A DNA stretch of 64,000 nt from Cellulophaga sp. RHA19. Lineage in GTDB: Bacteria; Bacteroidota; Bacteroidia; Flavobacteriales; Flavobacteriaceae. The stretch is from contig NZ_PHUL01000001.1 of assembly GCF_002813425.1 (NCBI RefSeq), forward strand, positions 3,231,001 to 3,295,000, given 5' to 3'. A program made the translations under genes and the position numbers. Positions 8,728-17,999 of the stretch are shown here, piece by piece (position 1 is the stretch's first letter; each line of letters opens with the position of its first letter). A model generated the notes under the pieces. It had not been told where the DNA came from and made no database searches. It saw nothing but the letters and a program-made list of their open reading frames with translations.

Positions 8728-9667
8728 ATTTTAATTTTTCATTTTTAATATAGTCTACAATCTCATCTGCTATAATTTCTCTTCCTAAATTATTCCAATG
8801 CTGATCATAGATTAAAGTTTTAGGAGAACTACTTTTTTTAAAAGCCTCATTAAAATTAATAGTTTTAAAATTGTTCTGTTTTAAGTAACTTAAAAATTCA
8901 CTGGAACAAAGGCTATAATCTAACAACAAAACATTCTTTTCCTTATCATAATTATAGGTTTTCACTAGCTTCTTAAAATTAGCTAAATAAATAGAATCCT
9001 TATGAACCTCTATATTATCATTAGGCTTAACTTTTTTTATAAAGTTTACTGTTGACTCCACTGCATTTTTAACAGGATCAAAAGCTCCAATATCTTTAGC
9101 ATATACTATAAGCTTACTTTTTTTAAGTAATCTATTCATAGGAGTATCTAAAGACAATCTACTAGAAACAGCATATTCACCCGTTATTAAATCATCTGTA
9201 AATCGCATGTAAATAACTACTCTATCTATATCTTTAAACAAATGCTTGTAAGAAGCAATAAGATTAAATTCCTCTGCTAGGTGATAACCAGAATAACCAA
9301 ATTCTAAAACCTTAATGTTAGGTAATTTTTTTTCTACTTTTCTACTTATAGATTTCGTATAGTCTTGATGAAAGCCTTCTATAAATGAATCGCCAATAAT
9401 AGCAACCTCTATACTATCTTTAGATACGGTATAATTATCATAAACAGAATTGAATCCAAAATTATTAATTCTATACTCACCTACATTTTGTCTTCTATTT
9501 CCTGTAACAGAATATCCTTTTTGATTTGGCACCCATTTTTCTACTCCGTATTCATCTAAATACCGTTGTGGCCTATCATTATGTAAATGAAAAACACGAA
9601 CAAGTAATTCTAATGATAAAAGAAGAATAACAGCATACAAAATACTTTTTAATATAGCTCTTTTCAT
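8726..9667 (-). CDS. SGNH-fold membrane-anchored protein, probable partner of the MBOAT acyltransferase
   Basis: The 313-residue protein has an N-terminal membrane segment (about 5-25) and an extracytoplasmic SGNH-hydrolase-like domain. The nucleophile motif is GDSFIEG (Ser94), and the catalytic DxH is Asp288/His290 in YDQHWNNLG. Such proteins work with MBOAT proteins, as AlgX/AlgJ do with AlgI, taking an acetyl group from the membrane protein and placing it on a polysaccharide. The MBOAT gene ends only 4 bp upstream, so the two are co-transcribed. The converging glycan cluster suggests the acetylated substrate, which is inference. It could instead be a deacetylase-type SGNH protein. Confidence 0.75.
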   Translation of the reverse strand: MKRAILKSILYAVILLLSLELLVRVFHLHNDRPQRYLDEYGVEKWVPNQKGYSVTGNRRQNVGEYRINNFGFNSVYDNYTVSKDSIEVAIIGDSFIEGFHQDYTKSISRKVEKKLPNIKVLEFGYSGYHLAEEFNLIASYKHLFKDIDRVVIYMRFTDDLITGEYAVSSRLSLDTPMNRLLKKSKLIVYAKDIGAFDPVKNAVESTVNFIKKVKPNDNIEVHKDSIYLANFKKLVKTYNYDKEKNVLLLDYSLCSSEFLSYLKQNNFKTINFNEAFKKSSSPKTLIYDQHWNNLGREIIADEIVDYIKNEKLK

Positions 9668-9671
9668 ACCC

Positions 9672-11120
9672 CTAAAATTGAAAGTAAATAAATGATCTAT
9701 CTACACCATCGTCATAAAACAACAGCATTAAAAATACTAGCAAAATATATACAGACAATCTCACATACTTATTTTTAAAACCAATTGGATTACGTTCCTT
9801 ACCTCTAATAATGTATTCATAAACAATAAAGAACAGTAGTAACAATCCGTAATCTATTAATCTATACCCATTAGGGTGGCTGTAATTACCTATTGATAAC
9901 TCGGTCACTATGCGTTTTAAATAATTAAACGCATCAGAAATAGTTTCTGCTCTAAAAAATACCCAACCAATGGTTACCAATATAAAAGTTAATATTGTCC
10001 TGTATATATTAGATATGATGGTAAATATATTTAACCTTTCCTTTTTTACTTCTGCATATTTTCTATTAGTCCCTATTAAAAAACTAGGTAAAAATAATAG
10101 TGCATGAAATAGTCCCCAGACTAGAAATGTCCAATTTGCTCCGTGCCAAAAACCACTAACTATAAAAATAGCAAATACATTTCTTATACCTACCATTTTA
10201 GAGCCTCTAGACCCCCCTAAAGGAATATATAAATAATCTCTAAACCAAGTAGACAATGATATATGCCAGCGCCTCCAAAACTCTCCTATGTTCTTAGATA
10301 AGTAAGGAAATTTAAAGTTAGACATTAGTTCTATTCCAAATAGCTTAGAAGTACCTATTGCAATGTCTGAATACCCACTAAAATCACCATAAATCTGAAA
10401 AGCAAAAAAAACAGCTCCCATAATTAATACTGGAGAAGATAATGTGCTGTAATTAGCAAAAATGTCATTTACGATGGGAGATAAAGAATCTGCTATTACA
10501 ACTTTTTTAAATAAACCCCATAACATTAAACGTAATCCGTCCTTTGCTTCACAATAATTAAAACTCCTTTTTTTTAGTATTTGGGGTAGTAAATTAGAAG
10601 CTCTTTCTATAGGGCCAGCAACTAATTGCGGAAAAAAGCTTACAAAAGCTGCAAAAGCTATAAACTTTTTAGTAGGTTCTAAATTACGTTTATACACATC
10701 TATTGTATAGCTTAGAGTTTGAAAGGTATAAAAACTTATACCTACTGGTAAAATAATGTTTAGAGTACCTATTTCTATTTCTTGTCCAAAAAATGTGAAT
10801 GCATCTACAAAACTATTTACAAAGAAATTATAGTACTTAAAGAAACCTAAAAAGCCTAAATTTACTACAATACTTATCCATAAGTACAACTTACGTTTGC
10901 CTTGTTTTTCTTCTCTACCTAATAAAACACCTAAAGTATAATCTACTAATGTGCTAAAAGCTATTAAAGATAAAAAACGCCAATCCCACCAGCCATAAAA
11001 CACATAACTTGCTATTAATAACAAAAGATTTTGCAGTCGTAAATTTTTATTTACAAGACCCCAATACAGTAAAAATACTATTGGTAAAAAAATTGCAAAA
11101 TCTAGGGAGTTAAAAAGCAT
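9672..11120 (-). CDS. MBOAT family O-acyltransferase (AlgI-like)
   Basis: The 482-residue polytopic membrane protein has about ten hydrophobic segments and the conserved MBOAT core: FWRRWHISLSTWFRDYLYIPLGGS followed by SGFWHGANWTF, whose His is the family active-site residue. Length and motifs match AlgI/PatA/DltB-type proteins that carry an acetyl group from the cytoplasm across the membrane for O-acetylation of a polysaccharide. The SGNH gene follows after 4 bp and should encode the periplasmic transferase. An OmpA-family gene lies 24 bp upstream on the same strand. Confidence 0.92.
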   Translation of the reverse strand: MLFNSLDFAIFLPIVFLLYWGLVNKNLRLQNLLLLIASYVFYGWWDWRFLSLIAFSTLVDYTLGVLLGREEKQGKRKLYLWISIVVNLGFLGFFKYYNFFVNSFVDAFTFFGQEIEIGTLNIILPVGISFYTFQTLSYTIDVYKRNLEPTKKFIAFAAFVSFFPQLVAGPIERASNLLPQILKKRSFNYCEAKDGLRLMLWGLFKKVVIADSLSPIVNDIFANYSTLSSPVLIMGAVFFAFQIYGDFSGYSDIAIGTSKLFGIELMSNFKFPYLSKNIGEFWRRWHISLSTWFRDYLYIPLGGSRGSKMVGIRNVFAIFIVSGFWHGANWTFLVWGLFHALLFLPSFLIGTNRKYAEVKKERLNIFTIISNIYRTILTFILVTIGWVFFRAETISDAFNYLKRIVTELSIGNYSHPNGYRLIDYGLLLLFFIVYEYIIRGKERNPIGFKNKYVRLSVYILLVFLMLLFYDDGVDRSFIYFQF

Positions 11121-11144
11121 TTTCGTTATCGCGGTTGGTTATGG

Positions 11145-12326
11145 TTAAATTTTATCAATCTGAATTTCTATTCTACGGTTAACACTATGCTCTTGCTCTG
11201 TACAGTAAACACCATCTTCACAGTTATTTAATAATACTTCTTCTCCGTAAGCATTAGCTGTTATTTTTTCTACTACAACTCCTTTAGAAATTATATAATT
11301 TAAAGAACGCTGCATTCTCCTTTGTGACAACCATAAATTGTACTTGTCTGTACCTCTAGAATCTGTAAAAGCACCTAGTTTAACTGTCACTGTTGGATTT
11401 TCTTTTAATAATTCTGCAATAGAATCTAATGTCTTTTTAGAAGTCTTATCTAAATAAGAACTATTTAAAGCAAAGTTTATACGACCAAAACTATTAATTT
11501 TTACTTGTAAATCTTCTCTTCTTTGCTTTTGTGCAGCTGCCTTTTCTTTTTCTGCTTCTAATAAACGTAATGCTTCTTTCTCTTTTTTAAGTTGCTCTGC
11601 AAGCAACCTAGCCTCTTCTTTATGCTTTTTAGCAATTGCTGTAGAATCTGCAACGCGTTGCTGCTCTTTTAAAATTTCTTCAATCTGAGCCTGTTTCTCT
11701 AATCCTTTTTTAGATAATTCTTTTTCTGCCTTAAACTGATATACAACACCAACTGCATGTTGCAAATGGTTTGTTACCCCATCTCCTTTGTTCATTGCCC
11801 ATTTACCAGAAGAACTAAAATCTAAGCCAATGCGTTCTGTAATCCAGGTTCTAAAACCTATAACTCCGTTATACGTTCCTCTTCCTTTATTATTGGCATC
11901 TGTGTATCCTAAACCAACGCCTACATAAGGATCAAACCAAGCGGTTTCTCCAATAATTTTGTTTAAATCGTAACTTACTCTTGTATCAATAGCATAATAA
12001 TCTGTCTCTTCTAAGTTTACAAAGCCATCTACAGTTTTACCAACCTTATACTTATTATAACTACCAATAGCCTCTACACCTATTCCGCTTTCAAAATATT
12101 TTCCAATGCTAATTCTAGAGGGAAAAGCTACTGCATTCCATTGTTTATCCACATCTAATAATTCATCAAAAACATCTCCAGAATCATCTACAAAATTATA
12201 GCCTAGACCAAACATCCAAGAACTTTTAACAACGCTATCTTTTGCAGTAAGTTGTAAATCTTGAGCCCATACGGACCCCATTGTGTGAAGTAAAATAATT
12301 AAAACACCAACATTAATCTTTTTCAT
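11145..12326 (-). CDS. OmpA-family outer membrane protein with coiled coil
   Basis: The 393-residue protein begins with a signal peptide ending near VWAQ. Residues about 30-200 have the alternating pattern of an eight-strand outer membrane beta-barrel. A charged coiled-coil stretch rich in Glu, Lys and Ala follows (about 205-270), and then an OmpA C-terminal peptidoglycan-binding domain with GAFTDSRGTDKYN and LSQRRMQRSLNYI. A Cys pair in NNCEDGVYC near the C-terminus is common in Bacteroidetes OmpA proteins and probably forms a disulfide. It should link the outer membrane to the cell wall. It is on the same strand as the MBOAT and SGNH genes and may head that transcript. Confidence 0.88.
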   Translation of the reverse strand: MKKINVGVLIILLHTMGSVWAQDLQLTAKDSVVKSSWMFGLGYNFVDDSGDVFDELLDVDKQWNAVAFPSRISIGKYFESGIGVEAIGSYNKYKVGKTVDGFVNLEETDYYAIDTRVSYDLNKIIGETAWFDPYVGVGLGYTDANNKGRGTYNGVIGFRTWITERIGLDFSSSGKWAMNKGDGVTNHLQHAVGVVYQFKAEKELSKKGLEKQAQIEEILKEQQRVADSTAIAKKHKEEARLLAEQLKKEKEALRLLEAEKEKAAAQKQRREDLQVKINSFGRINFALNSSYLDKTSKKTLDSIAELLKENPTVTVKLGAFTDSRGTDKYNLWLSQRRMQRSLNYIISKGVVVEKITANAYGEEVLLNNCEDGVYCTEQEHSVNRRIEIQIDKI

Positions 12327-12435
12327 AATCTAATTTTCCCAAATATGATTACGAAGTTATTCTGTTACTAACCTACCTACAATAAAATCGTGTAAACAGT
12401 AGCATTCATCGATGTAGAACAAATTTTAACAAAAC

Positions 12436-13581
12436 TTATTGATGCAAATTTTTGTAGTACTTTTTAAAGGCTTTTTCATAGACGTTTTCATACATTGGGA
12501 GAATGTTTACAATATCAAATTTATGCGCCTCTTTTTCTGCATTATCCTTAAACATATTTAAGGTTTCATCATCCTTTAAAATCTTTAAAGCATTTAGTGC
12601 CATACTATCTACATCACCAACATTACTCATATAACCAGTTACACCATCTACATTAACTTCTGGTATACCGCCAGTGTTACTAGATATAACAGGCACTCTA
12701 TGCATCATTGCTTCTAGAGCTGCTAAACCAAAACTTTCTGTTTCTGAAGGTAATATAAATAAATCTGTGAAGCATAAAATACGATCTACTTCATTGCTAT
12801 TTCCTAAGAAAACAACTCTATCTTTTATACCTAGATCTTCGGCTAATTGTTCTGCTTTTTCTTTTTCAGGTCCTTCACCAACCATAATTAACTTGGCAGC
12901 TGTTTTATCTACTATTTGCTTAAATATTTGTATTACATCTGGTATTCTTTTAACTTTTCTAAAGTTACTAATGTGTGTTATAATTCGCTCATCATCATTT
13001 GCCATTAAAGAACGTTGACAATCTGTATAGTCTGCATTATAGTTGCTCTTATCTATAAAGTTGGGTATTACATTTATCTCTTTTTTAATATGAAAAAGAT
13101 CTAACGTACTCTGTTTTAAATTTTCTGAAACAGAGGTAACTACCTCAGATTTATTAATGCTAAATGTTACGGCTGGCTTATAAAACGGATGCTTACCCAC
13201 CAATGTAATATCTGTACCGTGTAAGGTAGTGACCATAGGTATATAAATACCTTCTTCCTCTAGCATTTTTTTAGCCATATAGCCTGCATATGCGTGCGGA
13301 ATAGCATAATGCACATGTAATAATTCTATACCAAAAAACTTAACTGTATCTACCAATTTACTAGACAAAGCAAGCTCATAAGGTTGGTACTGAAACAAAG
13401 GATATTCTGGCACATTTACTTCATGAAAATGTATGCGTTCGTTTAATAATTCTAACCTTACCGGCTGCCTATAGGTAACAAAATGTATCTCATGTCCTCT
13501 ATTTGCAAGAGCAATTCCTAACTCTGTGGCAACAACACCACTTCCTCCAAAGGTTGGGTAACAAACTATAGCTATTTTCAT
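12436..13581 (-). CDS. bshA: N-acetyl-alpha-D-glucosaminyl L-malate synthase (bacillithiol biosynthesis)
   Basis: The 381-residue GT4 glycosyltransferase has the BshA signature N-terminus (CYPTFGGSGVVATELG) and central HVHYAIPHA and TTLHGTDITLVG motifs. The C-terminal ESFGLAALEAM motif belongs to the nucleotide-sugar site. BshA joins GlcNAc from UDP-GlcNAc to L-malate, the first step of bacillithiol synthesis, in the cytoplasm. Bacillithiol replaces glutathione in Firmicutes and many Bacteroidetes. No bshB or bshC gene is in the window. The gene follows the GH3-serine hydrolase gene by 18 bp on the same strand, so they are probably one transcript. Confidence 0.92.
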   Translation of the reverse strand: MKIAIVCYPTFGGSGVVATELGIALANRGHEIHFVTYRQPVRLELLNERIHFHEVNVPEYPLFQYQPYELALSSKLVDTVKFFGIELLHVHYAIPHAYAGYMAKKMLEEEGIYIPMVTTLHGTDITLVGKHPFYKPAVTFSINKSEVVTSVSENLKQSTLDLFHIKKEINVIPNFIDKSNYNADYTDCQRSLMANDDERIITHISNFRKVKRIPDVIQIFKQIVDKTAAKLIMVGEGPEKEKAEQLAEDLGIKDRVVFLGNSNEVDRILCFTDLFILPSETESFGLAALEAMMHRVPVISSNTGGIPEVNVDGVTGYMSNVGDVDSMALNALKILKDDETLNMFKDNAEKEAHKFDIVNILPMYENVYEKAFKKYYKNLHQ

Positions 13582-13599
13582 TCTCGCAAAATTAATATT

Positions 13600-16536
13600 T
13601 TAATTCAGTATAGAGTCGTAAATGACTTGCTGAATTCTGGTTCTTAACCCAGATTTAACTAAAAGGTTGTTATTTTGAGTAGGATAAGTTCTGTTAGATA
13701 GAAAAACATATACAATTTCCTCTTCTGGATCTGCCCAAGTATAGGTTCCTGTAAATCCACTATGTCCAAAACTTTTTCTAGAAACGCAACCACAAGTAGA
13801 ACCAGATCCTTTTATTTGTGGCTTATCAAAACCTACTCCTCTACGCACATCTTCGTCACAAAAATAACAGGTATTAAATTTTTTAATGGTTCGTTCTTTA
13901 AAGTAACGTTTACCACCATAGTAACCACCTTGTAAATACATCTGCATAATTTTAGCAACATCATTAGCATTGCTAAATAAACCTGCATGACCACCTACTC
14001 CACCCTGCATAGCTGCTCCCATATCATGCACATAACCTTGTACGGTTGCATAACGGTAGTAATTATCTTTTTCTGAAGGAACTATCATATCCTTAGAAAA
14101 TTTATTAAGTGGATTATAAGCCGTACGATTTGCTCCTATAGATTGATACAAGAAACCATCTACCAATTTATCTAAATCATCTTTATAAGTGTCTTCTATG
14201 TACTTTTTAAATACATAATAGCCAACATCACTATACCTGTACCTATTAGATTTTAAATCTTGTCTACCTATTCTATTATACATAGAATCTTTGTAAGCTT
14301 TTGTTAAATACAAATGATCAAAAACTTTGTAAGGATAATCATCAGATTTTTCACTACTATAAAATTCTCTAGAGGGTTTTCTATTTTTATCCAAGGTACT
14401 CACATAAAAAGCTATCCAAGCAGGTAATCTACCGTAATGAGACAATGCCTTTAGTACCGTAACATCTTTTAATTCTGTATCTGCATACTCAGGAATTAAA
14501 TCTTTAAATGTATTGTTTAATGCTATTTTATTCTCCTCTTCCATTTTCATAACCATAGGAAGTGTTCCTAAGATTTTGGTCACAGAAGCAAGATCATAAA
14601 TATAATTATTGGTTATTTTATCAGAAGACTCATACGTAGGCTTACCAAAACTTTTATTATAAATTATTTTTCCTTTACGAGCCACTAAAACTTGTGCTCC
14701 CGGAAACATTAAAGAATCTATACCAGCACGCACCATTGTATCTATTTTTTGCAAGCCATAGGTACTTAAACCTACTCTTTCAGGATAATCATACCCTAAT
14801 CTTTTTAAAGATTCAAATTTAACACCCGTACCTACAGGATACTCAACACTAATAGATACTGGCAACTTACCTTTAGCTCCTATTGCTCCAAATAACATTT
14901 GTGCTGTTTTTTGCTGTGCTAAAATACTATTCTGATACCCTACTACAACAGCATCTAAGTTAGACAAGTTTTTATTTAAAAGCGTGTACGGTTTTGCAAA
15001 GTTTACCAAAATAGAGTTTGATGTTCTTAATGCCGAAACAGCCTTTACAATTTCTGCATCTTTGGCTGAAAATTGATACGATTTCCAAGGGCTACCATTA
15101 CTTTTATGATGACCTATAATAACAATGTTATACTGTTTTAATTTTTGAAGCAGAATTTGAAGGTTATCTTCTTTTACCTCTGTTACAGTAGTATAATTTT
15201 TAAGTTCTTGTAAAAAACTCTTTCCAGAGGCATCGCCAAGGTTTAAGTATGCTATTTTTTTATTCTCTAACTTTACAATTGGCAATAAATCTAGCTTATT
15301 TTTTATAACAGTAATAGCTTCTTCTATAGCCTCTTCATACACTAAATCATTCTCTAATGTATTTAAATCTTTATACAAGTTTTTAAGATCTACTAATTTA
15401 TGTTGATGTAAACCTACTTTATATTTTGCTTTTAAAATCTTTTTTACAGAACGCGCTAATCGTTCTTCTGTAATAACACCGTAATTATATGCCTCAATAA
15501 TTTTATGTTTTCCTTTTGCCACATCTAAAGGCATTAATAAAATATCATTACCAGATAAAAAAGCAGATAAATCTGCGTCTCCAGGGTCTGTATGGTCTGC
15601 AACACCCTTCATATTTAAAGCATCAGTAAAAACCAAACCTTTAAACTGTAATTCTTTCTGTAATAAGTTTGTTACTATTTTTTCTGATAGAGATGAAGGG
15701 TAATTAGGTTTATCATCCAAACTAGGAATATTTAAGTGCGCTACCATTACGCTACTTAATTTTCCGTGATTAATTAGTTTTTTAAAAGGATAAAGTTCTA
15801 TACTGTCTAACCTTTCTCTACTAAAATTTATTACAGGTAATGTTTTATGAGAATCTGTTGAAGTATCTCCGTGTCCAGGAAAATGTTTACCACTAGATAA
15901 TATTCCTGCTTTTTCAAATCCGTTTACAAAAGCTATTCCTTTTTTTGCAACATTTCTTTTATCTTCTCCAAAAGATCTGTTACCTATAATAGGATTTAAT
16001 GGGTTGGTATTAATATCTATATCTGGAGCAAAGTTAATATGAACCCCCAAACGTTTAGAGTGCTTACCAATTTGCTTAGCAACTTTTTCTACAACAGCAT
16101 TATTTCTAATAGCTCCTAAAGTCATATTCCACGGAAAAGCATAAGTAGAATCTAAACGCATTGCCAATCCCCATTCTGCATCCATACCTACTAAGAGTGG
16201 TAATTTTGCTGCTTTTTGGTAGCTGTTTGTTAATTTTGCTTGACGCACAGGTCCGCCTTTAGAAAAAATAACACCACCAATATGCTCTTTAGCAACTAAC
16301 TCTTTTATTTTATCTGTACTTGTTTTATTTTGATTAGATGCTACACTTACCATAAACAACTGCCCTACTTTTTCATCTAAAGTCATTGCATTGTACTGCG
16401 CATCTACCCATTTTTTTTGCAAAAGAGAATCCTTTGTGATTAAAGGGTCTACTGTTACAACTAACGAGTCTAATTCTTGACCATTAATAACTAATAAACT
16501 AAAAAAAAATAAAGAAATTGATACAAATAACCGCAT
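13600..16536 (-). CDS. GH3 beta-N-acetylglucosaminidase fused to a class C beta-lactamase-like serine hydrolase
   Basis: The 978-residue exported protein (signal peptide about 1-20) has two enzyme domains. Residues about 45-560 form a NagZ-type GH3 enzyme: the KHFPGHGDTSTDSH loop (217-230) with the His/Asp acid-base dyad, and the nucleophile Asp305 in FTDALNMKGV. Residues about 600-978 form a penicillin-binding-protein-like hydrolase with S651-V-T-K654, Y768-S-D and H925-S-G. The first domain should cleave GlcNAc from muropeptides and the second hydrolyse a peptide or ester. Such fusions are known in Bacteroidetes and fit cell-wall recycling in the periplasm. Co-transcription with bshA is suggested by the 18-bp gap. 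Confidence 0.9.
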   Translation of the reverse strand: MRLFVSISLFFFSLLVINGQELDSLVVTVDPLITKDSLLQKKWVDAQYNAMTLDEKVGQLFMVSVASNQNKTSTDKIKELVAKEHIGGVIFSKGGPVRQAKLTNSYQKAAKLPLLVGMDAEWGLAMRLDSTYAFPWNMTLGAIRNNAVVEKVAKQIGKHSKRLGVHINFAPDIDINTNPLNPIIGNRSFGEDKRNVAKKGIAFVNGFEKAGILSSGKHFPGHGDTSTDSHKTLPVINFSRERLDSIELYPFKKLINHGKLSSVMVAHLNIPSLDDKPNYPSSLSEKIVTNLLQKELQFKGLVFTDALNMKGVADHTDPGDADLSAFLSGNDILLMPLDVAKGKHKIIEAYNYGVITEERLARSVKKILKAKYKVGLHQHKLVDLKNLYKDLNTLENDLVYEEAIEEAITVIKNKLDLLPIVKLENKKIAYLNLGDASGKSFLQELKNYTTVTEVKEDNLQILLQKLKQYNIVIIGHHKSNGSPWKSYQFSAKDAEIVKAVSALRTSNSILVNFAKPYTLLNKNLSNLDAVVVGYQNSILAQQKTAQMLFGAIGAKGKLPVSISVEYPVGTGVKFESLKRLGYDYPERVGLSTYGLQKIDTMVRAGIDSLMFPGAQVLVARKGKIIYNKSFGKPTYESSDKITNNYIYDLASVTKILGTLPMVMKMEEENKIALNNTFKDLIPEYADTELKDVTVLKALSHYGRLPAWIAFYVSTLDKNRKPSREFYSSEKSDDYPYKVFDHLYLTKAYKDSMYNRIGRQDLKSNRYRYSDVGYYVFKKYIEDTYKDDLDKLVDGFLYQSIGANRTAYNPLNKFSKDMIVPSEKDNYYRYATVQGYVHDMGAAMQGGVGGHAGLFSNANDVAKIMQMYLQGGYYGGKRYFKERTIKKFNTCYFCDEDVRRGVGFDKPQIKGSGSTCGCVSRKSFGHSGFTGTYTWADPEEEIVYVFLSNRTYPTQNNNLLVKSGLRTRIQQVIYDSILN

Positions 16537-16630
16537 AAACTGATATAAAACAGGTTTATTTTTAAGTAAATCTGTAGGTTAAGAACTCTGTATATAAACA
16601 AAGAAGTATAAAAAGGATTGGGGAAACTTT

Positions 16631-17119
16631 TTATACTACCATAAATCTACTGTGCCAGCTCTCTTCTGCAGGAACTTCCCAGTGATTTAAATACTCATGC
16701 TTATTAGCAACAAGATTATTAAATACAATAGTATTTTTAGAAACCGATTTATTTTTGGCCATCTTTTTAAAATCTACCAATGTCTTGTAGGCTACAAACT
16801 CTCCTTGCTTGTAAGATACATTCATCTTATCTAACAAATCTATATTATATTTCTGCTCTAAACCTTGTATAAAACGCACTGAAGCATCTATAGAACAACC
16901 TGTTGCAGATGCATTAGTTTGGTCTAAAGCTAAAATGATAAAACGTTTGTATTTTATCTCGTAACCAGCGGTAAGGTTACTTCCGTGAGCTGTCCAATCT
17001 ACTATAAAAGCATCTAAACCTTCTTTTATCTCTGCTAACTCTTCTGGAGTTAAAGACCTATTGGCCTGGTATATCCAAATACGAGATGTATCTGGTAAAT
17101 CTTTAAAATCTACTAGCAT
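16631..17119 (-). CDS. Conserved Bacteroidetes protein of unknown function
   Basis: A 162-residue soluble protein with no signal peptide or membrane segment. Proteins of this type in Bacteroidetes are often labelled ABC transporter ATPase, but no Walker A, Walker B or LSGGQ motif can be seen, so that name is not supported. Visible features are a conserved-looking core with DWTAHGSNL, FIILALDQTNASATGCSID and a tryptophan-rich end (NHWEVPAEESWHSRF). It is the last gene of the amidase-MlaD-Fe-S operon, after a gap of 69 bp. A function in the cytoplasm next to the Fe-S pair is possible but unproven. Confidence 0.65.
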   Translation of the reverse strand: MLVDFKDLPDTSRIWIYQANRSLTPEELAEIKEGLDAFIVDWTAHGSNLTAGYEIKYKRFIILALDQTNASATGCSIDASVRFIQGLEQKYNIDLLDKMNVSYKQGEFVAYKTLVDFKKMAKNKSVSKNTIVFNNLVANKHEYLNHWEVPAEESWHSRFMVV

Positions 17120-17188
17120 AATTAATTTTATTAAAAGTAAATAGACGTTAATTACTTAAAAAACTTCCAATCTACCTAAAAGATTATT

Positions 17189-17980
17189 TTACAAATCTTC
17201 TGCATTAGCAATAAGTTCTGCTATATCCAAAACTTCTACTTCTCCTTCTTTTTCTTTACTCTTAACACCGTCTGTCATCATTGTATTACAAAAAGGACAA
17301 CCTGCAGCAATAATCTCTGGTTTTGTACCTAAAGCTTGTTCTGTACGCTCTACATTAACATCTTTGTTACCATTTTCTGGTTCCTTAAACATTTGCGCAC
17401 CACCAGCTCCACAACACAATCCTTTTTTCTTGCAGTTTTTCATTTCTACAAGTTCTGCATCTAACTTACGTATTAAGTCTCTTGGTGCTTCATAAACACC
17501 ATTTGCTCTACCTAAATAACAAGGATCATGAAAAGTAATACGTTTTCCTTTATATTGTCCGCCTTCCATAGTAATTCTACCTTCAGACAATAAATCTTTT
17601 AAAAACTGAGTATGGTGTACAACCTCGTAATTACCGCCTAATCCTGGGTATTCATTTTTTATTGTATTAAAACAATGAGGACAAGCAGTTACTACTTTTT
17701 TAACTTCATATGCGTTCATCACCTCTATATTGGTAACAGCTTGCATTTGAAATAAAAACTCGTTCCCTGCTCTTTTTGCAGGATCTCCAGTACAACTTTC
17801 TTCTGTTCCTAAAACAGCAAAACTTACGTTTGCTTTATTTAATATTTTAACAAATGCTTTGGTAATTTTTTTTGCTCTGTCATCAAAACTTCCTGCACAT
17901 CCAACCCAAAATAAAACTTCTGGTTGTTTACCCTCGGCAAATAACTCTGCCATTGTTGGCACTTTTAACTCGTTACTCAT
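17189..17980 (-). CDS. Cysteine-rich (CCG) domain Fe-S protein
   Basis: The 263-residue soluble protein carries the cysteine-rich domain found in HdrB, GlpC, LutA and succinate:quinone reductase subunit E. Visible motifs are WVGCAGSFDDR near residue 27, TACPHCFNT, HDPCYLGR, KGLCCGAGGAQMF and AGCPFCNTMM. The CCG motifs in these families hold a non-cubane [4Fe-4S] cluster or act in disulfide reduction. The upstream gene, 19 bp away, encodes a membrane protein with two ferredoxin motifs, so the two probably form one electron-transfer complex at the inner membrane. The electron acceptor is unknown. The pair occurs widely in Bacteroidetes without an assigned role as far as I know. Confidence 0.85.
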   Translation of the reverse strand: MSNELKVPTMAELFAEGKQPEVLFWVGCAGSFDDRAKKITKAFVKILNKANVSFAVLGTEESCTGDPAKRAGNEFLFQMQAVTNIEVMNAYEVKKVVTACPHCFNTIKNEYPGLGGNYEVVHHTQFLKDLLSEGRITMEGGQYKGKRITFHDPCYLGRANGVYEAPRDLIRKLDAELVEMKNCKKKGLCCGAGGAQMFKEPENGNKDVNVERTEQALGTKPEIIAAGCPFCNTMMTDGVKSKEKEGEVEVLDIAELIANAEDL

Positions 17981-17999
17981 AAATATTTTGGATTTCTAT

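Noticed and set aside
16631..17119. ABC transporter ATPase as the name of this protein
   Set aside because: No Walker A, Walker B or ABC signature is present in 162 residues.
17136..17165. Third copy of the M16/dsbD promoter block on the minus strand
   Set aside because: A GGAAG-N16-CGTCTA pattern is present upstream of the 17119 gene, but TTTAACAA and AAGGGTT are missing, so the match is not above chance in AT-rich DNA.
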